A DNA stretch of 56,352 nucleotides, taken from assembly GCF_030646845.1 (NCBI RefSeq), contig NZ_JAUSLE010000035.1:1-56352 (forward strand), given 5' to 3'. How positions within the stretch are numbered: position 1 is the stretch's first letter; every line of letters begins with the position of its first letter. Position numbers and translations under genes: made by a program. Under the pieces are notes generated by a model. That model was not told where the DNA came from. It ran no database searches and was given only the letters and a program-made list of their open reading frames with translations. Of this stretch, positions 34,536 through 46,098 are shown piece by piece. The stretch comes from Rhodoferax sp. Lineage in GTDB: Bacteria; Pseudomonadota; Gammaproteobacteria; Burkholderiales; Burkholderiaceae_C.

Positions 34536-36185
34536 TCATGGCGGATGGGGCGAGGCGTGCTGGGCCAGCAGGTGCCGCTCCTGGCGCTGCGCCAGCGACT
34601 TGGCGTCGGTCTTCGCGGGCGCATCGCGTCTGGGCAGAAGCCCCTGGAGTGCCCGCGGGCTGGCGCGCGCGCCGCTGGCCACATAGTCGGCCAACAGCGT
34701 TTTTTGCACGGCCGGTGCCGGCAGTCCAGCACGGGTGCCGAGGTAGTCAAACAACGCATCCACCAGCGCCTCGGGCGACAGGCCACTGGTCTTGCCGCTG
34801 GTTTGCCACAGCCAGTCGGCAAAGCCGAGAAACGCATGAAAGGGTGACGGCGCTGCTGCGTCAGTTTTCGCGCTGGATTCGAGGTTCGCGTGCGCGCCCT
34901 CACCCAGCAGCAGGCCCAGCGTCTGCTGGAAGCGCCCCGAATTGGCGACCAGGTCCCAATAGCGCGAGAAGCGGGTGAAGCGCTGCATTGTGGCCGCATC
35001 CACCGCCCCGGTCTGCAGCACGGTGTAGGGTGGGCCGGCCTCATAGACCATGCCGTACGTCACCGTGTGGCGGGCAATCGGCGTGCCGCGCAGGCGCTTC
35101 AAAATGCCGAGCTGGATTTCGTGTGGCCCCAGCGCGTGCAGGCGGTCAAAACCGGCGGCAAAACTCTCCAGCGTTTCGCCGGGCAGGCCAAAGATCAGGT
35201 CGCTATGCAAATGGGCCTGGCTGTTGTTGACCAGCCAGCGCAAATTGGCCTCGGTCTTCTCGTTGTCCTGCTTGCGCGAGATGCGCTGCTGCACTTCCAC
35301 ATTGAAGCTCTGGATGCCAACCTCAAACTGCAGCACGCCCGGCGGAAACTGCGCAATCATGACTTTCAGGCGGTCCGGCAACTGGTCGGGAATGACCTCA
35401 AAATGCACGAACAGATCGTCTGACAGCCGATCGAGAAAGAACTGCAGGATGCGCACCGAGGCGTCGATCTTCAGGTTAAAGGTGCGGTCCACGAACTTGA
35501 AGTTGCGCGCGCCGCGCTGGTGCAACACCTGCATGGCAGCGAGGAAGGCCTCCAGCTCAAACGCCCAGGCGGTTTTGTCCAGCGAACTCAAACAGAATTC
35601 GCACTTGAACGGGCAGCCGCGCGAGGCCTCGACGTACAGCAGGCGGTGCGCCAGATCGGCGTCGGTGTACTCGCCGTAGGGCAGCGCAATCTGGTCCAGC
35701 GGCGGCTGCTCGCCGGCGATGACTTTCATCAGCGGCTGCGGCCCGTGCAGCAGGGCGCGGCAGAGTTTTGGAAAGCTCACATCACCCCAGCCGGTGATGA
35801 CGAAGTCAGCCAGGCGCACGATGTCTTGCTCATCCACTTCATGGCTGACCTCGGGACCGCCCAGCACCACCTTGATACTGGGCCGCGCAGCTTTCAGCAA
35901 GCGCAGCACCTCGGTGGTCTGCGTCACATTCCATATGTACACGCCAAAGCCGACGATCTGCACTGCGCCCGGTTTCGGCTCACCCAGCACCGCCAGCAGC
36001 TCGTCCACGATCTCCTGCGGCTGGCGCGCAATGGTGAACTCGCACAGCGCAGTGCTGGCCCGCAGTTCGCCCATGTTGGCCAGCAGGTAGCGCAAGCCGA
36101 GCGAGGCGTGAATGTACTTGGCATTCAGGGTGCACAGGACGATGGCGGGGTCGGCGTGTGGCGCGGCGGGTTGGGCGTGAGGCAT
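34536..36185 (-). CDS. B12-binding domain radical SAM protein (DUF4080 type)
   Basis: The 549-residue protein has an N-terminal cobalamin-binding-like domain (about 14-150) and a radical SAM core from about 180, with the iron-sulfur motif GCPFKCEFC and downstream FVDRTFNL, VGIQSFN and DLIFGLPGET segments. A C-terminal DUF4080-like domain follows. It probably carries out a radical-based modification, but the substrate is not known. It is divergent from alaX with only 17 nt between the starts, so the promoters must overlap one another or the coding ends. Confidence 0.88.
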   Translation of the reverse strand: MPHAQPAAPHADPAIVLCTLNAKYIHASLGLRYLLANMGELRASTALCEFTIARQPQEIVDELLAVLGEPKPGAVQIVGFGVYIWNVTQTTEVLRLLKAARPSIKVVLGGPEVSHEVDEQDIVRLADFVITGWGDVSFPKLCRALLHGPQPLMKVIAGEQPPLDQIALPYGEYTDADLAHRLLYVEASRGCPFKCEFCLSSLDKTAWAFELEAFLAAMQVLHQRGARNFKFVDRTFNLKIDASVRILQFFLDRLSDDLFVHFEVIPDQLPDRLKVMIAQFPPGVLQFEVGIQSFNVEVQQRISRKQDNEKTEANLRWLVNNSQAHLHSDLIFGLPGETLESFAAGFDRLHALGPHEIQLGILKRLRGTPIARHTVTYGMVYEAGPPYTVLQTGAVDAATMQRFTRFSRYWDLVANSGRFQQTLGLLLGEGAHANLESSAKTDAAAPSPFHAFLGFADWLWQTSGKTSGLSPEALVDALFDYLGTRAGLPAPAVQKTLLADYVASGARASPRALQGLLPRRDAPAKTDAKSLAQRQERHLLAQHASPHPP

Positions 36186-36202
36186 GCCGGTATTATCAAA
36201 GC

Positions 36203-36970
36203 ATGACGCAAGACCTCTTTCGCACGGACGCCTATCTGACCGAATGCACCGCCACGGTCACCGCCATCACACCCCAGGGCATCGTGCTGGACCGCACCGT
36301 GTTCTATCCGTTAGGCGGCGGGCAGGCGGGTGACACGGGCGTGCTGGTGCTGGCCGACGGCAGCGAGATTGCCATTGTCGACACCCGCAAGGGCAAGGCG
36401 GAAAACGGCAGCTTCACAGATGAAATATGCCACTTGCCCGCGCCGGAATTGCTCAGCCAGCTATTGAATCAGGAGCAGGCAGCGGGGATCAAACTGGCGG
36501 TGGGCGACATGGTCACGGCACGCATCGACTGGGCGCGGCGTCACCGCCTGATGCGCTTTCACACCACCACCCACCTGCTGTGCCATCTGGTGCCGCAGCT
36601 GGTGAATGGCTGTTCCATCACGCCCGACTACGCGCGGCTGGACTTCAACATGACCGACGCGCTGGACAAGGAGGCGCTGACCGCCGGCATTGCCCGTCTC
36701 GTGGCGGCCGCCCTGCCGATTGCTGTGGGCACGATCACCGACGCCGAACTGGATGCCAACCCGGCGCTGGTGAAGAGCATGTCGGTGCAGCCGCCGCGCG
36801 GCAGCGGGCAAATTCGCACCATCCGGATCGGCACCGACGACCTGATCGACTTGCAGCCCTGCGGCGGCACGCATGTGGCCAACACGGCGGAAATCGGCCC
36901 GGTCATCGTCACCAAAATCGAAAAGAAGTCGGCCACCACCCGGCGGGTGGTGCTGGGCTTTGGCGCATGA
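36203..36970 (+). CDS. AlaX-type alanyl-tRNA editing hydrolase
   Basis: AlaX proteins hydrolyse Ser or Gly mischarged on tRNA-Ala, acting as stand-alone versions of the AlaRS editing domain. The 255-residue product has the zinc ligands HTTTH (H120, H124) and CGGTH (C220, H224) and the N-terminal FYPLGGGQAGDTG motif. The ATG at 36203 was chosen because the upstream in-frame extension would overlap the divergent gene and is not conserved. The next gene overlaps its stop by 4 nt. Confidence 0.92.
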   Translation: MTQDLFRTDAYLTECTATVTAITPQGIVLDRTVFYPLGGGQAGDTGVLVLADGSEIAIVDTRKGKAENGSFTDEICHLPAPELLSQLLNQEQAAGIKLAVGDMVTARIDWARRHRLMRFHTTTHLLCHLVPQLVNGCSITPDYARLDFNMTDALDKEALTAGIARLVAAALPIAVGTITDAELDANPALVKSMSVQPPRGSGQIRTIRIGTDDLIDLQPCGGTHVANTAEIGPVIVTKIEKKSATTRRVVLGFGA

Positions 36971-37305
36971 GCCGCGGCCAGGTCAGAAACGCCACCGGCG
37001 ATTCCTTCTTTGTGTGGGAGGGTGACGTGCTGGTGGTCAACATCCTGGGCAAACCGAGCGCGGCCAAGGACGCCATTGGCAAGCCCAAGGGCACCCAACT
37101 CAAGATCAGCGTGACCGCCGCCCCGGTGGCCGGCAAGGCCACCGACCACATGGTGCGTTTTCTGGCGCCGCTGTTTGGCGTTGCCGCGAGCGACATCGAG
37201 GTGGTGTTTGGCCGCGAAAACGTGAACAAGCAGCTGCGCATCAGGGCGCCCAAAAAGCTGCCCGCGGTGTTTGCGCAAGCTTCCCTTTTGCCAGCCGATG
37301 ACTGA
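36967..37305 (+). CDS. DUF167/YggU-family protein
   Basis: The 112-residue product belongs to the small YggU family (conserved VTAAPVAGKATDHMVRFLAPLFGV and VFGRENVNKQLRI) found near proline biosynthesis or housekeeping genes; its biochemical role is unknown. The ATG at 36967 overlaps the alaX stop (ATGA), indicating coupling. A much longer in-frame upstream extension is only the alaX gene read in another frame. Confidence 0.9.
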   Translation: MSRGQVRNATGDSFFVWEGDVLVVNILGKPSAAKDAIGKPKGTQLKISVTAAPVAGKATDHMVRFLAPLFGVAASDIEVVFGRENVNKQLRIRAPKKLPAVFAQASLLPADD

Positions 37306-37357
37306 CACCGGGCCGCAGCCCCGGAACTTTGCCCTCTTGCCCCACTCCGACATTGCA

Positions 37358-39514
37358 ATGACTTTCTCCAAATTCTCTCCCCGTCAGCTTTTTGCTACGT
37401 TTTTGATAGCTGCTTGCGCAATATCCACGGGGGCTAGCGCTCAAAATGCCACAAATTCTATGGTCACCACGGACCAGGTGCGCGCCGAACTGCTGGCGCA
37501 TGCGCCAGACGGCGCCGACCCCGGCAAGACGGTGTGGGTGGGTCTGCAGCTCACGCATCAGCCCGAATGGCACACCTACTGGAAAAACGCGGGCGACTCC
37601 GGTCTGCCCACCACGCTGCAGTGGACGCTGCCGCCCGGGGTGACGGCGGGCGACATTGCCTGGCCCCTGCCCAAGAAGATTCCGATTGGCAACCTGGCCA
37701 ACTACGGCTACGAGGGCACGGTGCTGCTGCCGGTGCCGCTCACCATCACGCCGGACTTCAAGCCCTCGCTGCTCAACAGCGACCTGGAGATCAAACTCAA
37801 GGCCAGCTGGCTGGTGTGCCGCAAGGAGTGCATTCCCGAGGAAGGCGAGTTCGCGCTGCGCTTGCCGGTGCGGGGCTCGACCGCGCTCAACTCGGCCGCC
37901 TTTGATGCCAGCCTGAAGGCCCAGCCGCAGGCCCTGCGCGGCGAGAGCAAGGTCGAGGTTGATGGCAACACGCTCAAGGTATCGGTGGCCGGCCTGCCGG
38001 CGGCGCTGCAGGGCAAGACGCTGGAGTTCTTTCCGGAAACGCCTGAGGTGATCGAGACTGCGGCCAAGTGGACGCAGGACTGGCAGGGCGCGCTGTGGAC
38101 GGCCAGGGTGCCGCTGTCAGAGCAGCGCAGCCAAAGCCCCGCGGTGATGCCGCTGGTGCTGGTGACGCAGGCCGATGGCCAACGGCAGGGGTTTGTGACC
38201 CAGGCCCGGGTGGTGGGCAACTGGCCCCAGGTGGCGGCTGCCGCCGGCGTTTCGCCCGCGCTGGCGGCCGCCCTCAAGGCCAACGCCAGCCCGGGCCCGG
38301 CCAATCCGGCCGTGCCGCTGGCCTTGTGGGCCGCCCTGGCGGGTGCCCTGCTCGGCGGCCTCATCCTCAACCTGATGCCCTGCGTGTTCCCGATACTGGC
38401 GATCAAGGTGATGAGCTTCACCCGGCACGCAAACGACCGGCGCGGCCACCGCGTCAGCGGCCTGGCCTACACCGCGGGGGTGGTCCTTTCCTTCGTGGCG
38501 CTGGGTGCGTTGATGCTGGCCCTGCGCAGCGCCGGCGAGCAACTGGGCTGGGGCTTTCAGCTGCAGTCGCCCGCCGTGGTGGCCGCCCTGGCCGTGCTGT
38601 TCACGGTGATGGGGCTGAACCTGGCCGGGCTGTTTGAGTTCGGCCAGTTCCTGCCCAGCCGCGTGCTCCTGGTGGAGTCCAAGAACCCGGCCGCCAATGC
38701 GTTCTTGTCGGGCGTGCTGGCGGTGGCCGTGGCATCGCCGTGCACCGCCCCGTTCATGGGGGCCTCTCTTGGCCTGGCGCTGGGTCTGCCGGCGCTGCAG
38801 GCCTTGCTGATCTTTGCCGCGATCGGCGTCGGCATGGCCCTGCCCTACCTGGCCGCCAGCCTGATTCCGGCCGTGGCACGGTGGCTGCCGCGCCCCGGCG
38901 CGTGGATGGACACCTTCCGCCGCGCCATGGCGTTCCCGATGTTTGCCACCGTCGTGTGGCTGGTGTGGGTGCTGGGCCAGCAAAGCGGTATCGACGGCGC
39001 CGGCGCGCTGCTGGCGCTGCTGGTGGCCCTGAGCCTGGTGGTCTGGTCCCTGACGCTGAAGGGGCGCGCCCGGCTGCCAATTGCTGCTTTTTCAATAGCA
39101 ATCTTCGCCCTGTTGGCGGGGGCTATCGGCCAGAATGTCATCAAACCTCTGGAGACCCCGGCCGCCGCGGCCAGCGGTGAACGCTGGCAGGCCTGGGCAC
39201 CGGGCCGGGTCGATCAGGCGCTGGCCGCTGGTACGCCGGTGTTCGTGGACTTCACCGCTGCCTGGTGCGTGACCTGCCAGTACAACAAGAAAACCTTGGC
39301 CGACGCCGGTGTGCTGGCCGACATGGACGCCAAGAGGGTCACCCTGCTGCGCGCCGACTGGACCCGACGCGACCCCGCCATCACCACCGCGCTGAGCCAG
39401 CTCGGCCGCAACGGTGTGCCGGTGTATGTGATTTACCAGGCAGGACGCGTGCCGGTGGTGCTGTCCGAGATCTTGAGCGTGGACGAGCTTCGCTCGGCAT
39501 TGGCCAGCCTGTAA
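37358..39514 (+). CDS. dsbD: Thiol:disulfide interchange protein, DsbD/ScsB type
   Basis: The protein carries electrons from cytoplasmic thioredoxin to periplasmic disulfide partners. The 718-residue product has a signal peptide (about 1-28, ASAQ cleavage) and an N-terminal periplasmic domain with VCRKEC. Eight membrane helices (about 325-600) carry redox cysteines in LNLMPCVFPILA and ASPCTAPFMG, followed by a C-terminal thioredoxin domain with AAWCVTC. The periplasmic domain favours the ScsB-like branch. Residues 13-30 of the signal peptide and a second stretch in the last membrane helix are encoded by copies of the 55-bp repeat. Confidence 0.88.
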   Translation: MTFSKFSPRQLFATFLIAACAISTGASAQNATNSMVTTDQVRAELLAHAPDGADPGKTVWVGLQLTHQPEWHTYWKNAGDSGLPTTLQWTLPPGVTAGDIAWPLPKKIPIGNLANYGYEGTVLLPVPLTITPDFKPSLLNSDLEIKLKASWLVCRKECIPEEGEFALRLPVRGSTALNSAAFDASLKAQPQALRGESKVEVDGNTLKVSVAGLPAALQGKTLEFFPETPEVIETAAKWTQDWQGALWTARVPLSEQRSQSPAVMPLVLVTQADGQRQGFVTQARVVGNWPQVAAAAGVSPALAAALKANASPGPANPAVPLALWAALAGALLGGLILNLMPCVFPILAIKVMSFTRHANDRRGHRVSGLAYTAGVVLSFVALGALMLALRSAGEQLGWGFQLQSPAVVAALAVLFTVMGLNLAGLFEFGQFLPSRVLLVESKNPAANAFLSGVLAVAVASPCTAPFMGASLGLALGLPALQALLIFAAIGVGMALPYLAASLIPAVARWLPRPGAWMDTFRRAMAFPMFATVVWLVWVLGQQSGIDGAGALLALLVALSLVVWSLTLKGRARLPIAAFSIAIFALLAGAIGQNVIKPLETPAAAASGERWQAWAPGRVDQALAAGTPVFVDFTAAWCVTCQYNKKTLADAGVLADMDAKRVTLLRADWTRRDPAITTALSQLGRNGVPVYVIYQAGRVPVVLSEILSVDELRSALASL
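37393..37447 (+). repeat. 55-bp dispersed repeat, copy 5 (encodes dsbD signal peptide)
   Basis: It begins TGCTACGTTTTTGATAGC, continues TGCTTGCGCA, and has ACGGGGGCTAG at positions 35-45 and CAAAAT at the end. By eye 43 of 55 bases match the copy at 52687 without gaps. It encodes dsbD residues 13-30 (ATFLIAACAISTGASAQN). Confidence 0.9.
39082..39136 (+). repeat. 55-bp dispersed repeat, copy 6 (encodes a dsbD membrane helix)
   Basis: TGCTGCTTTTTCAATAGC, then GGCGGGGGCTAT and CGGCCAGAAT, at the same spacing as copy 5 and in the same reading frame. It encodes AAFSIAIFALLAGAIGQN in the last membrane segment before the thioredoxin domain. Confidence 0.72.
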
Positions 39515-39571
39515 CCGGCGGGTGCGCGCGGGCGGGTGGTGCGCCGGGCATGGGCGCCTTATCATGAACCC

Positions 39572-39991
39572 ATGACTGAAAAAGACGACATCCACCATAT
39601 TCTCAAAACCTGCCGCACCGTCGCCGTGGTGGGCTTGAGCCCCAAGCCCCACCGCGCCAGTTTTGACGTGGCGCGCTACATGCAGGCCCATGGCTGGCGC
39701 ATCATTCCGGTCAATCCGGTGGCGGCCGCCAGCGGCGCGACCATCCTGGGCGAGCGGGTCTATGCCACGCTCCCTGAGGCGGCGCAGCACGAGAAGATTG
39801 ACCTGGTGAATGTGTTCCGCAACGCCGAAGATGTGCCACCGGTGGTAACGGATGCCATCGCCATTGGTGCCCCGGCGCTGTGGCTGCAACTCGGCATTGA
39901 AAATGCAGCAGCCGCCGCTGCTGCGCGAGCCGCCGGTCTGCGGGTGGTGCAGGACAAATGCCTGAAGGTGGAACACGCGATTGCGCAATAA
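39572..39991 (+). CDS. CoA-binding domain protein (YccU-type)
   Basis: The 139-residue product is a single Rossmann-like CoA-binding domain: [23 protein letters not shown], then [20 protein letters not shown] and [14 protein letters not shown]. It resembles the N-terminal domain of acyl-CoA synthetases and E. coli YccU, whose role is not established. The ATG at 39572 gives the family start. It lies 57 nt after dsbD and 31 nt before hemE. Confidence 0.9.
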   Translation: MTEKDDIHHILKTCRTVAVVGLSPKPHRASFDVARYMQAHGWRIIPVNPVAAASGATILGERVYATLPEAAQHEKIDLVNVFRNAEDVPPVVTDAIAIGAPALWLQLGIENAAAAAAARAAGLRVVQDKCLKVEHAIAQ

Positions 39992-40022
39992 GCGCGCTTG
40001 CGCTTGCGGCGACAATTGGGGC

Positions 40023-41132
40023 ATGAATACACCGGCCCCCACCAGCGCATTTGCGCCTCTCAAGAACGACACCTTCATCCGCGCCTGCCTGCGCCAGGCC
40101 ACCGACTACACCCCGGTCTGGCTGATGCGCCAGGCCGGGCGCTATCTGCCTGAATACCGGGCCACGCGCGCCAAAGCCGGCAGCTTCATGGGCCTGGCCA
40201 CCAACACCGACTACGCCACCGAAGTCACGCTGCAGCCGCTGGAGCGCTTCCCGCTCGACGCAGCCATCCTTTTCAGCGACATCCTCACCGTCCCCGACGC
40301 CATGGGCCTGGGCCTGAGCTTTGCCCTGGGAGAAGGCCCGAAGTTTGCCCACCCGGTGCGCGACGAAGCCGCCGTCGGCAAGCTCGAAGTGCCGGACATG
40401 GACAAGCTGCGTTACGTGTTTGACGCCGTGACCTCGATCCGCAAGGCGCTGAATGGCCGCGTGCCGCTGATTGGGTTCTCGGGCAGCCCCTGGACGCTGG
40501 CCTGCTACATGGTGGAAGGCGCGGGATCGGACGACTACCGCCTCGTCAAGACCATGCTGTACAGCCGCCCCGACCTGATGCACAAGATGCTGCAGGTCAA
40601 CGCCGACGCCGTCGCGCTGTACCTCAACGCGCAAATTGAAGCCGGCGCACAGGCGGTGATGATTTTTGACAGCTGGGGCGGTGTGCTGGCCGACGGCGCA
40701 TTCCAGGAATTCAGCATGGCCTACACGGCGCGGGTGCTGGCCCAGGTGAAGAAAGAACACAACGGCGTGCGCATCCCCAGCATCGTGTTCACCAAGGGCG
40801 GCGGCATGTGGCTGCGGGAAATGCGCCCGCTGGACTGCGACGTGCTGGGGCTGGACTGGACGGTCAACCTGGCCAAGGCACGCGTCCTGGTGGGCGAAAG
40901 CAAGGCGCTGCAGGGCAACATCGACCCGAACGTCCTGTTTGCCAATCCGGCACAGATTGAGGCAGAGGTGGCCAAAGTGCTGAACAGCTTTGGTACGCCG
41001 CACACCGGCGCGGGCCATGGGCCCACGCATATTTTCAATCTGGGCCATGGCATAAGTCAGCACACACCCCCCGACCATGTGGCGGTTTTGGTGCAAGCGG
41101 TGCATGAGCAATCCCGAAAAATGCGCTCATGA
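40023..41132 (+). CDS. hemE: HemE, uroporphyrinogen decarboxylase
   Basis: HemE removes four acetate carboxyls from uroporphyrinogen III to give coproporphyrinogen III in heme synthesis. The 369-residue product has the substrate-binding [16 protein letters not shown] signature, [14 protein letters not shown] with the catalytic Asp, [14 protein letters not shown] and the C-terminal FNLGHGI. The ATG at 40023 begins the standard N-terminus; an upstream in-frame start would overlap the preceding gene. A 353-bp AT-richer gap follows before priA. Confidence 0.97.
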   Translation: MNTPAPTSAFAPLKNDTFIRACLRQATDYTPVWLMRQAGRYLPEYRATRAKAGSFMGLATNTDYATEVTLQPLERFPLDAAILFSDILTVPDAMGLGLSFALGEGPKFAHPVRDEAAVGKLEVPDMDKLRYVFDAVTSIRKALNGRVPLIGFSGSPWTLACYMVEGAGSDDYRLVKTMLYSRPDLMHKMLQVNADAVALYLNAQIEAGAQAVMIFDSWGGVLADGAFQEFSMAYTARVLAQVKKEHNGVRIPSIVFTKGGGMWLREMRPLDCDVLGLDWTVNLAKARVLVGESKALQGNIDPNVLFANPAQIEAEVAKVLNSFGTPHTGAGHGPTHIFNLGHGISQHTPPDHVAVLVQAVHEQSRKMRS

Positions 41133-41193
41133 TTTTTTTGACGCGGCGCCTCTTAGCATCTTTTGGGCCCGTTTCTGGTTGGTGGGGACTGAC

Positions 41194-41202
41194 TTATGCA
41201 CA
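41194..41202 (+). promoter_or_regulatory. DnaA box (TTATGCACA)
   Basis: Exact match to TTATNCACA in the hemE-priA gap, on the same strand as a second box at 41381. Confidence 0.5.
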
Positions 41203-41248
41203 AAATTTTTGTTGCGGTGCATCAGGCATCCCCGTTTCGGAGCATCCC

Positions 41249-41280
41249 TGCTATGAAACCAATAGCGGTTGCAAGCCTTT
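41249..41280 (+). repeat. 55-bp dispersed repeat, half copy
   Basis: TGCTATGAAACCAATAGC followed by GGTTGCAAGC matches the first half of the repeat; the GGGGGCTA half is missing. It lies in the hemE-priA gap. Confidence 0.55.
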
Positions 41281-41380
41281 GATTTATAACGATTTTTAAT
41301 TTTGCTTTTTTTGTGGGCAATTCAACGAAAGCCTTGATTTTCAAGGGCTCGAAGGCACTGAAGACAAGATATCAACAAAG

Positions 41381-41389
41381 TTATCCACA
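41381..41389 (+). promoter_or_regulatory. DnaA box (TTATCCACA)
   Basis: Exact match to the strongest E. coli DnaA box sequence, about 100 bp upstream of the priA start. It may allow DnaA to control priA or form part of a DnaA-binding locus. Confidence 0.55.
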
Positions 41390-41485
41390 GAAACTCTGGA
41401 TCACCTTCAAATCGTTTATGAATCAAGGACTTAGAGGAACTTTCGCAAGTTCACATCAACTAAAAGCCGCAACTCAGGCGCTGGC

Positions 41486-43624
<2,139 letters not shown>

Positions 43625-43650
43625 AGCGCCAACCGGCCCCCGCACCAGCA

Positions 43651-45096
43651 CTACAGACCGAGCGCCTTGCGCACGCCGGCGCCGTAGGCCGGGTCAGCCT
43701 TGGTGCAGTTGGCGATGTGGCGCTCCTGGATGGCTTTGGACGCGCCACCGACCGAGCGGGCGGTGTTCTCAAACAGCACCTGTTGCTGCGCCGGCGTCAT
43801 CAGACGAAACAGATTGCCCGGCTGCGAGTAGTAGTCCTCGTCCACGCGGTGGTTCCAGTGGTCGGCAGCGCCTTCGATGGACAGCGGCGGCTCGGCAAAG
43901 TCGGGCTGCTCCTGCCACGAACCCTTGCTGTTGGGCTCGTAGCCAATCTCGGAACCCTTGTTGTCGTCGACACGCATGCTTCCATCGCGGTGGTAGCTGT
44001 GGAAGGGGCATTTCGGCGCATTGACCGGAATCTGGTGATGGTTCACGCCCAGACGGTAGCGCTGGGCGTCGCCATAGCTGAACAGGCGCGATTGCAGCAT
44101 CTTGTCGGGCGAGAAGCTGATGCCTGGCACCACGTTGGCCGGGTTGAAGGCCAGCTGCTCGATTTCGGCGAAGTAGTTTTCGGCGTTGCGGTTGAGTTCA
44201 AGCACGCCCACATCCATCAGCGGGTAGTCCTTGTGCGGCCAGACCTTGGTCAGGTCAAAAGGGTTCAGGTGGTAGGTGGCCGCGTCCTTCTCGGGCATGA
44301 CCTGGATCTGCAGCTTCCAGCGCGGAAAGTCCTTGTTGTCGATGGCGTTGAGCAAATCGTTCTGCCCGCTTTCGCGGTCCTTGCCGACCAGCGCCTCGGC
44401 TTCGGCGTCGGTCAGGTTCTGGATGCCTTGCTGCGTGACCAGATGGAACTTGACCCAGAAACGCTCGTTCTGCGCGTTGAGCAAGCTGAAGGTATGGCTG
44501 CCGAAACCGTGCATGTGGCGATAGGACTTGGGCAAACCGCGGTCGCTCATGACGATGGTGACCTGGTGCAGCGCTTCCGGCAGCAGGGTCCAGAAGTCCC
44601 AGTTGTTTTCGGCACTGCGCATGTTGGTGCGCGGGTCGCGCTTGACGGCGCGGTTCAGGTCGGGAAACTTCAACGGGTCGCGCATGAAGAAGACCGGGGT
44701 GTTGTTGCCAACCAGGTCCCAGTTGCCTTCTTCGGTGTAGAACTTCATGGCAAAGCCGCGGATGTCGCGCTCGGCGTCGGCCGCGCCACGCTCACCGGCC
44801 ACGGTGGAAAAGCGCATCGCCAGGTCCGTCTTCTTGCCGATGGCCGAAAAGATCTTGGCTTTGGTGTACTTGGTGATGTCATGCGTCACCGTGAAGGTAC
44901 CGAAAGCGCCCGAGCCCTTGGCATGCATGCGACGCTCAGGGATCACTTCGCGGGCAAAGTGGGCCAGCTTTTCAAGGTGCCACACGTCCTGCAGCAGCAT
45001 GGGGCCACGCGGGCCCGCGGTGATGACGTTCTGGTTGTCAGGAACCGGTGCGCCAGCGGCAGTGGTCAATGCGGGGCAAACGGGTTTGGTGCTCAT
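43651..45096 (-). CDS. katA: Monofunctional heme catalase
   Basis: The enzyme breaks down hydrogen peroxide to water and oxygen. The 481-residue small-subunit catalase has the active His at H58 ([12 protein letters not shown]), the Asn in [12 protein letters not shown], and the heme-ligand Tyr in [14 protein letters not shown]. The ATG at 45096 has an AAGGAG site 6 nt upstream; the longer upstream reading is non-conserved. It converges on priA and is divergent from proQ. A perfect OxyR-type palindrome lies in the 299-bp upstream gap. No signal peptide is seen, so it is probably cytoplasmic. Confidence 0.95.
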   Translation of the reverse strand: MSTKPVCPALTTAAGAPVPDNQNVITAGPRGPMLLQDVWHLEKLAHFAREVIPERRMHAKGSGAFGTFTVTHDITKYTKAKIFSAIGKKTDLAMRFSTVAGERGAADAERDIRGFAMKFYTEEGNWDLVGNNTPVFFMRDPLKFPDLNRAVKRDPRTNMRSAENNWDFWTLLPEALHQVTIVMSDRGLPKSYRHMHGFGSHTFSLLNAQNERFWVKFHLVTQQGIQNLTDAEAEALVGKDRESGQNDLLNAIDNKDFPRWKLQIQVMPEKDAATYHLNPFDLTKVWPHKDYPLMDVGVLELNRNAENYFAEIEQLAFNPANVVPGISFSPDKMLQSRLFSYGDAQRYRLGVNHHQIPVNAPKCPFHSYHRDGSMRVDDNKGSEIGYEPNSKGSWQEQPDFAEPPLSIEGAADHWNHRVDEDYYSQPGNLFRLMTPAQQQVLFENTARSVGGASKAIQERHIANCTKADPAYGAGVRKALGL

Positions 45097-45278
45097 GGGA
45101 TTCTCCTTGGATAAAGCGACGATGAAACTCAATGGCTCATAGCCGGGGTGGCCAGCCAATCGACGGCGGGATGGCGACTCTGTCAACACCGGCACATCAG
45201 GTCGACCTTCTGCTTGAATGCCTTGCAACTTTAATGGCCTGAAATCAATAGAGCAAGATAATTTAAGACAATTAATCA

Positions 45279-45293
45279 ATAGTTATTAACTAT
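45279..45293. promoter_or_regulatory. OxyR-type palindrome upstream of katA
   Basis: ATAGTTATTAACTAT is a perfect palindrome around one base and fits the OxyR half-motif ATAGnTnnnAnCTAT at every fixed base, on both strands. It lies 183 bp upstream of katA and about 100 bp upstream of proQ in an AT-rich stretch. The adjacent second half-motif is poorly kept. Confidence 0.6.
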
Positions 45294-45395
45294 CCTAAAA
45301 GAGCACGGCGGCAGTTGTCGGAGCCCGTGCCCACCGCGGCGATGACAAGTTGCCCAATTGGTTGACAATCGCGGGTTGACTCAACGAGTAATTCC

Positions 45396-46061
45396 ATGAC
45401 CTCTGCCACCCCAGAAGCACCTGTCCAGGCCGGTGAGCCCGCGCCAGCCAGCGATCAAGCCCGCAAACCGGCCCGGTCGCGGTCTGTCCAGCCCGTTCTT
45501 GAAAAACTGTTTGAACTCTATCCGCACCTGTTTGGCGCGGAGTTTTTGCCACTCAAGCTCGGAATTTTTCAGGAACTGCTGGCCAGCCACCCCGACCAGT
45601 TTGATCGTGACAGCCTCAAAGCGGCGCTGGGCCTGCACACGCGTTCCACGCGTTACCTGCAAAGCGTTGCCGCAGGCAACAAGCGTCACGATCTTCAGGG
45701 CGTGGCGGTGGAAGACGTGGCGCCGGAGCATGTCTACCTGGCCCTGCTGGAGTTGTTCCGCCGTCGACAGGATCGATCCAGAGAAGACTTGCGGCCGAAG
45801 TTGCGCGCGCAGCTGATGGCCGCGTTTGAGGCATCGGGCCTGTCACGCCAGGACTACCTGGCACGGGTTCAGACGAACGATGCGCAAGCCAACACCCTGC
45901 TGGAAGAAGCGTTCGCCGAGCGCGACGAGAAACTGGCCAGGCAGGAAGCCCTGCTGCGGGCTTTTGAGAGCAGCGGCAAGACACCCGAGGAGTTTGCCGA
46001 CATGTACGGCATGGACAAGCGCGAGGTGGTCACCGCGATTGATCGACAACGCCGCCTGTAA
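45396..46061 (+). CDS. proQ: ProQ/FinO-domain RNA-binding protein
   Basis: ProQ-domain proteins are RNA chaperones acting on small RNAs and mRNA 3' ends. The 221-residue product has a basic, Pro/Ala-rich N-terminal tail (about 1-30) and the FinO/ProQ domain at about 30-140 (LFELYPHLFGAEFLPLKLGI and LGLHTRSTRYLQSVAAGNKRHDL). A charged helical C-terminal region follows (LLEEAFAERDEKLARQEALL). It stands alone between katA and fadD. Confidence 0.9.
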   Translation: MTSATPEAPVQAGEPAPASDQARKPARSRSVQPVLEKLFELYPHLFGAEFLPLKLGIFQELLASHPDQFDRDSLKAALGLHTRSTRYLQSVAAGNKRHDLQGVAVEDVAPEHVYLALLELFRRRQDRSREDLRPKLRAQLMAAFEASGLSRQDYLARVQTNDAQANTLLEEAFAERDEKLARQEALLRAFESSGKTPEEFADMYGMDKREVVTAIDRQRRL

Positions 46062-46098
46062 AATCAATGGCGTGGGTGATGAGATACGCCTGCGATGT

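Larger units (their letters stand above)
41133..41485. other. 353-bp non-coding gap with two DnaA-box consensus sites
   Basis: No gene is visible. The gap contains TTATGCACA at 41194-41202 and TTATCCACA at 41381-41389, both fitting the DnaA box TTATNCACA. A half copy of the 55-bp repeat lies at 41249, and an AT-rich stretch at about 41281-41315 includes GATTTTTAATTTT, similar to the E. coli oriC 13-mers. The priA promoter must also lie here. Confidence 0.6.

Noticed and set aside
36460..36500. GCTATTGAATCAGGAGCAGGC in alaX resembling the 55-bp repeat
   Set aside because: The TAGC arm and the GGGGGCTA block are not present at the correct positions; similarity is too short.
36427..36966. Long upstream extension of the DUF167 gene
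   Set aside because: It is the alaX coding region read in another frame; alaX has clear zinc-binding motifs, and the DUF167 gene has its own start at 36967.
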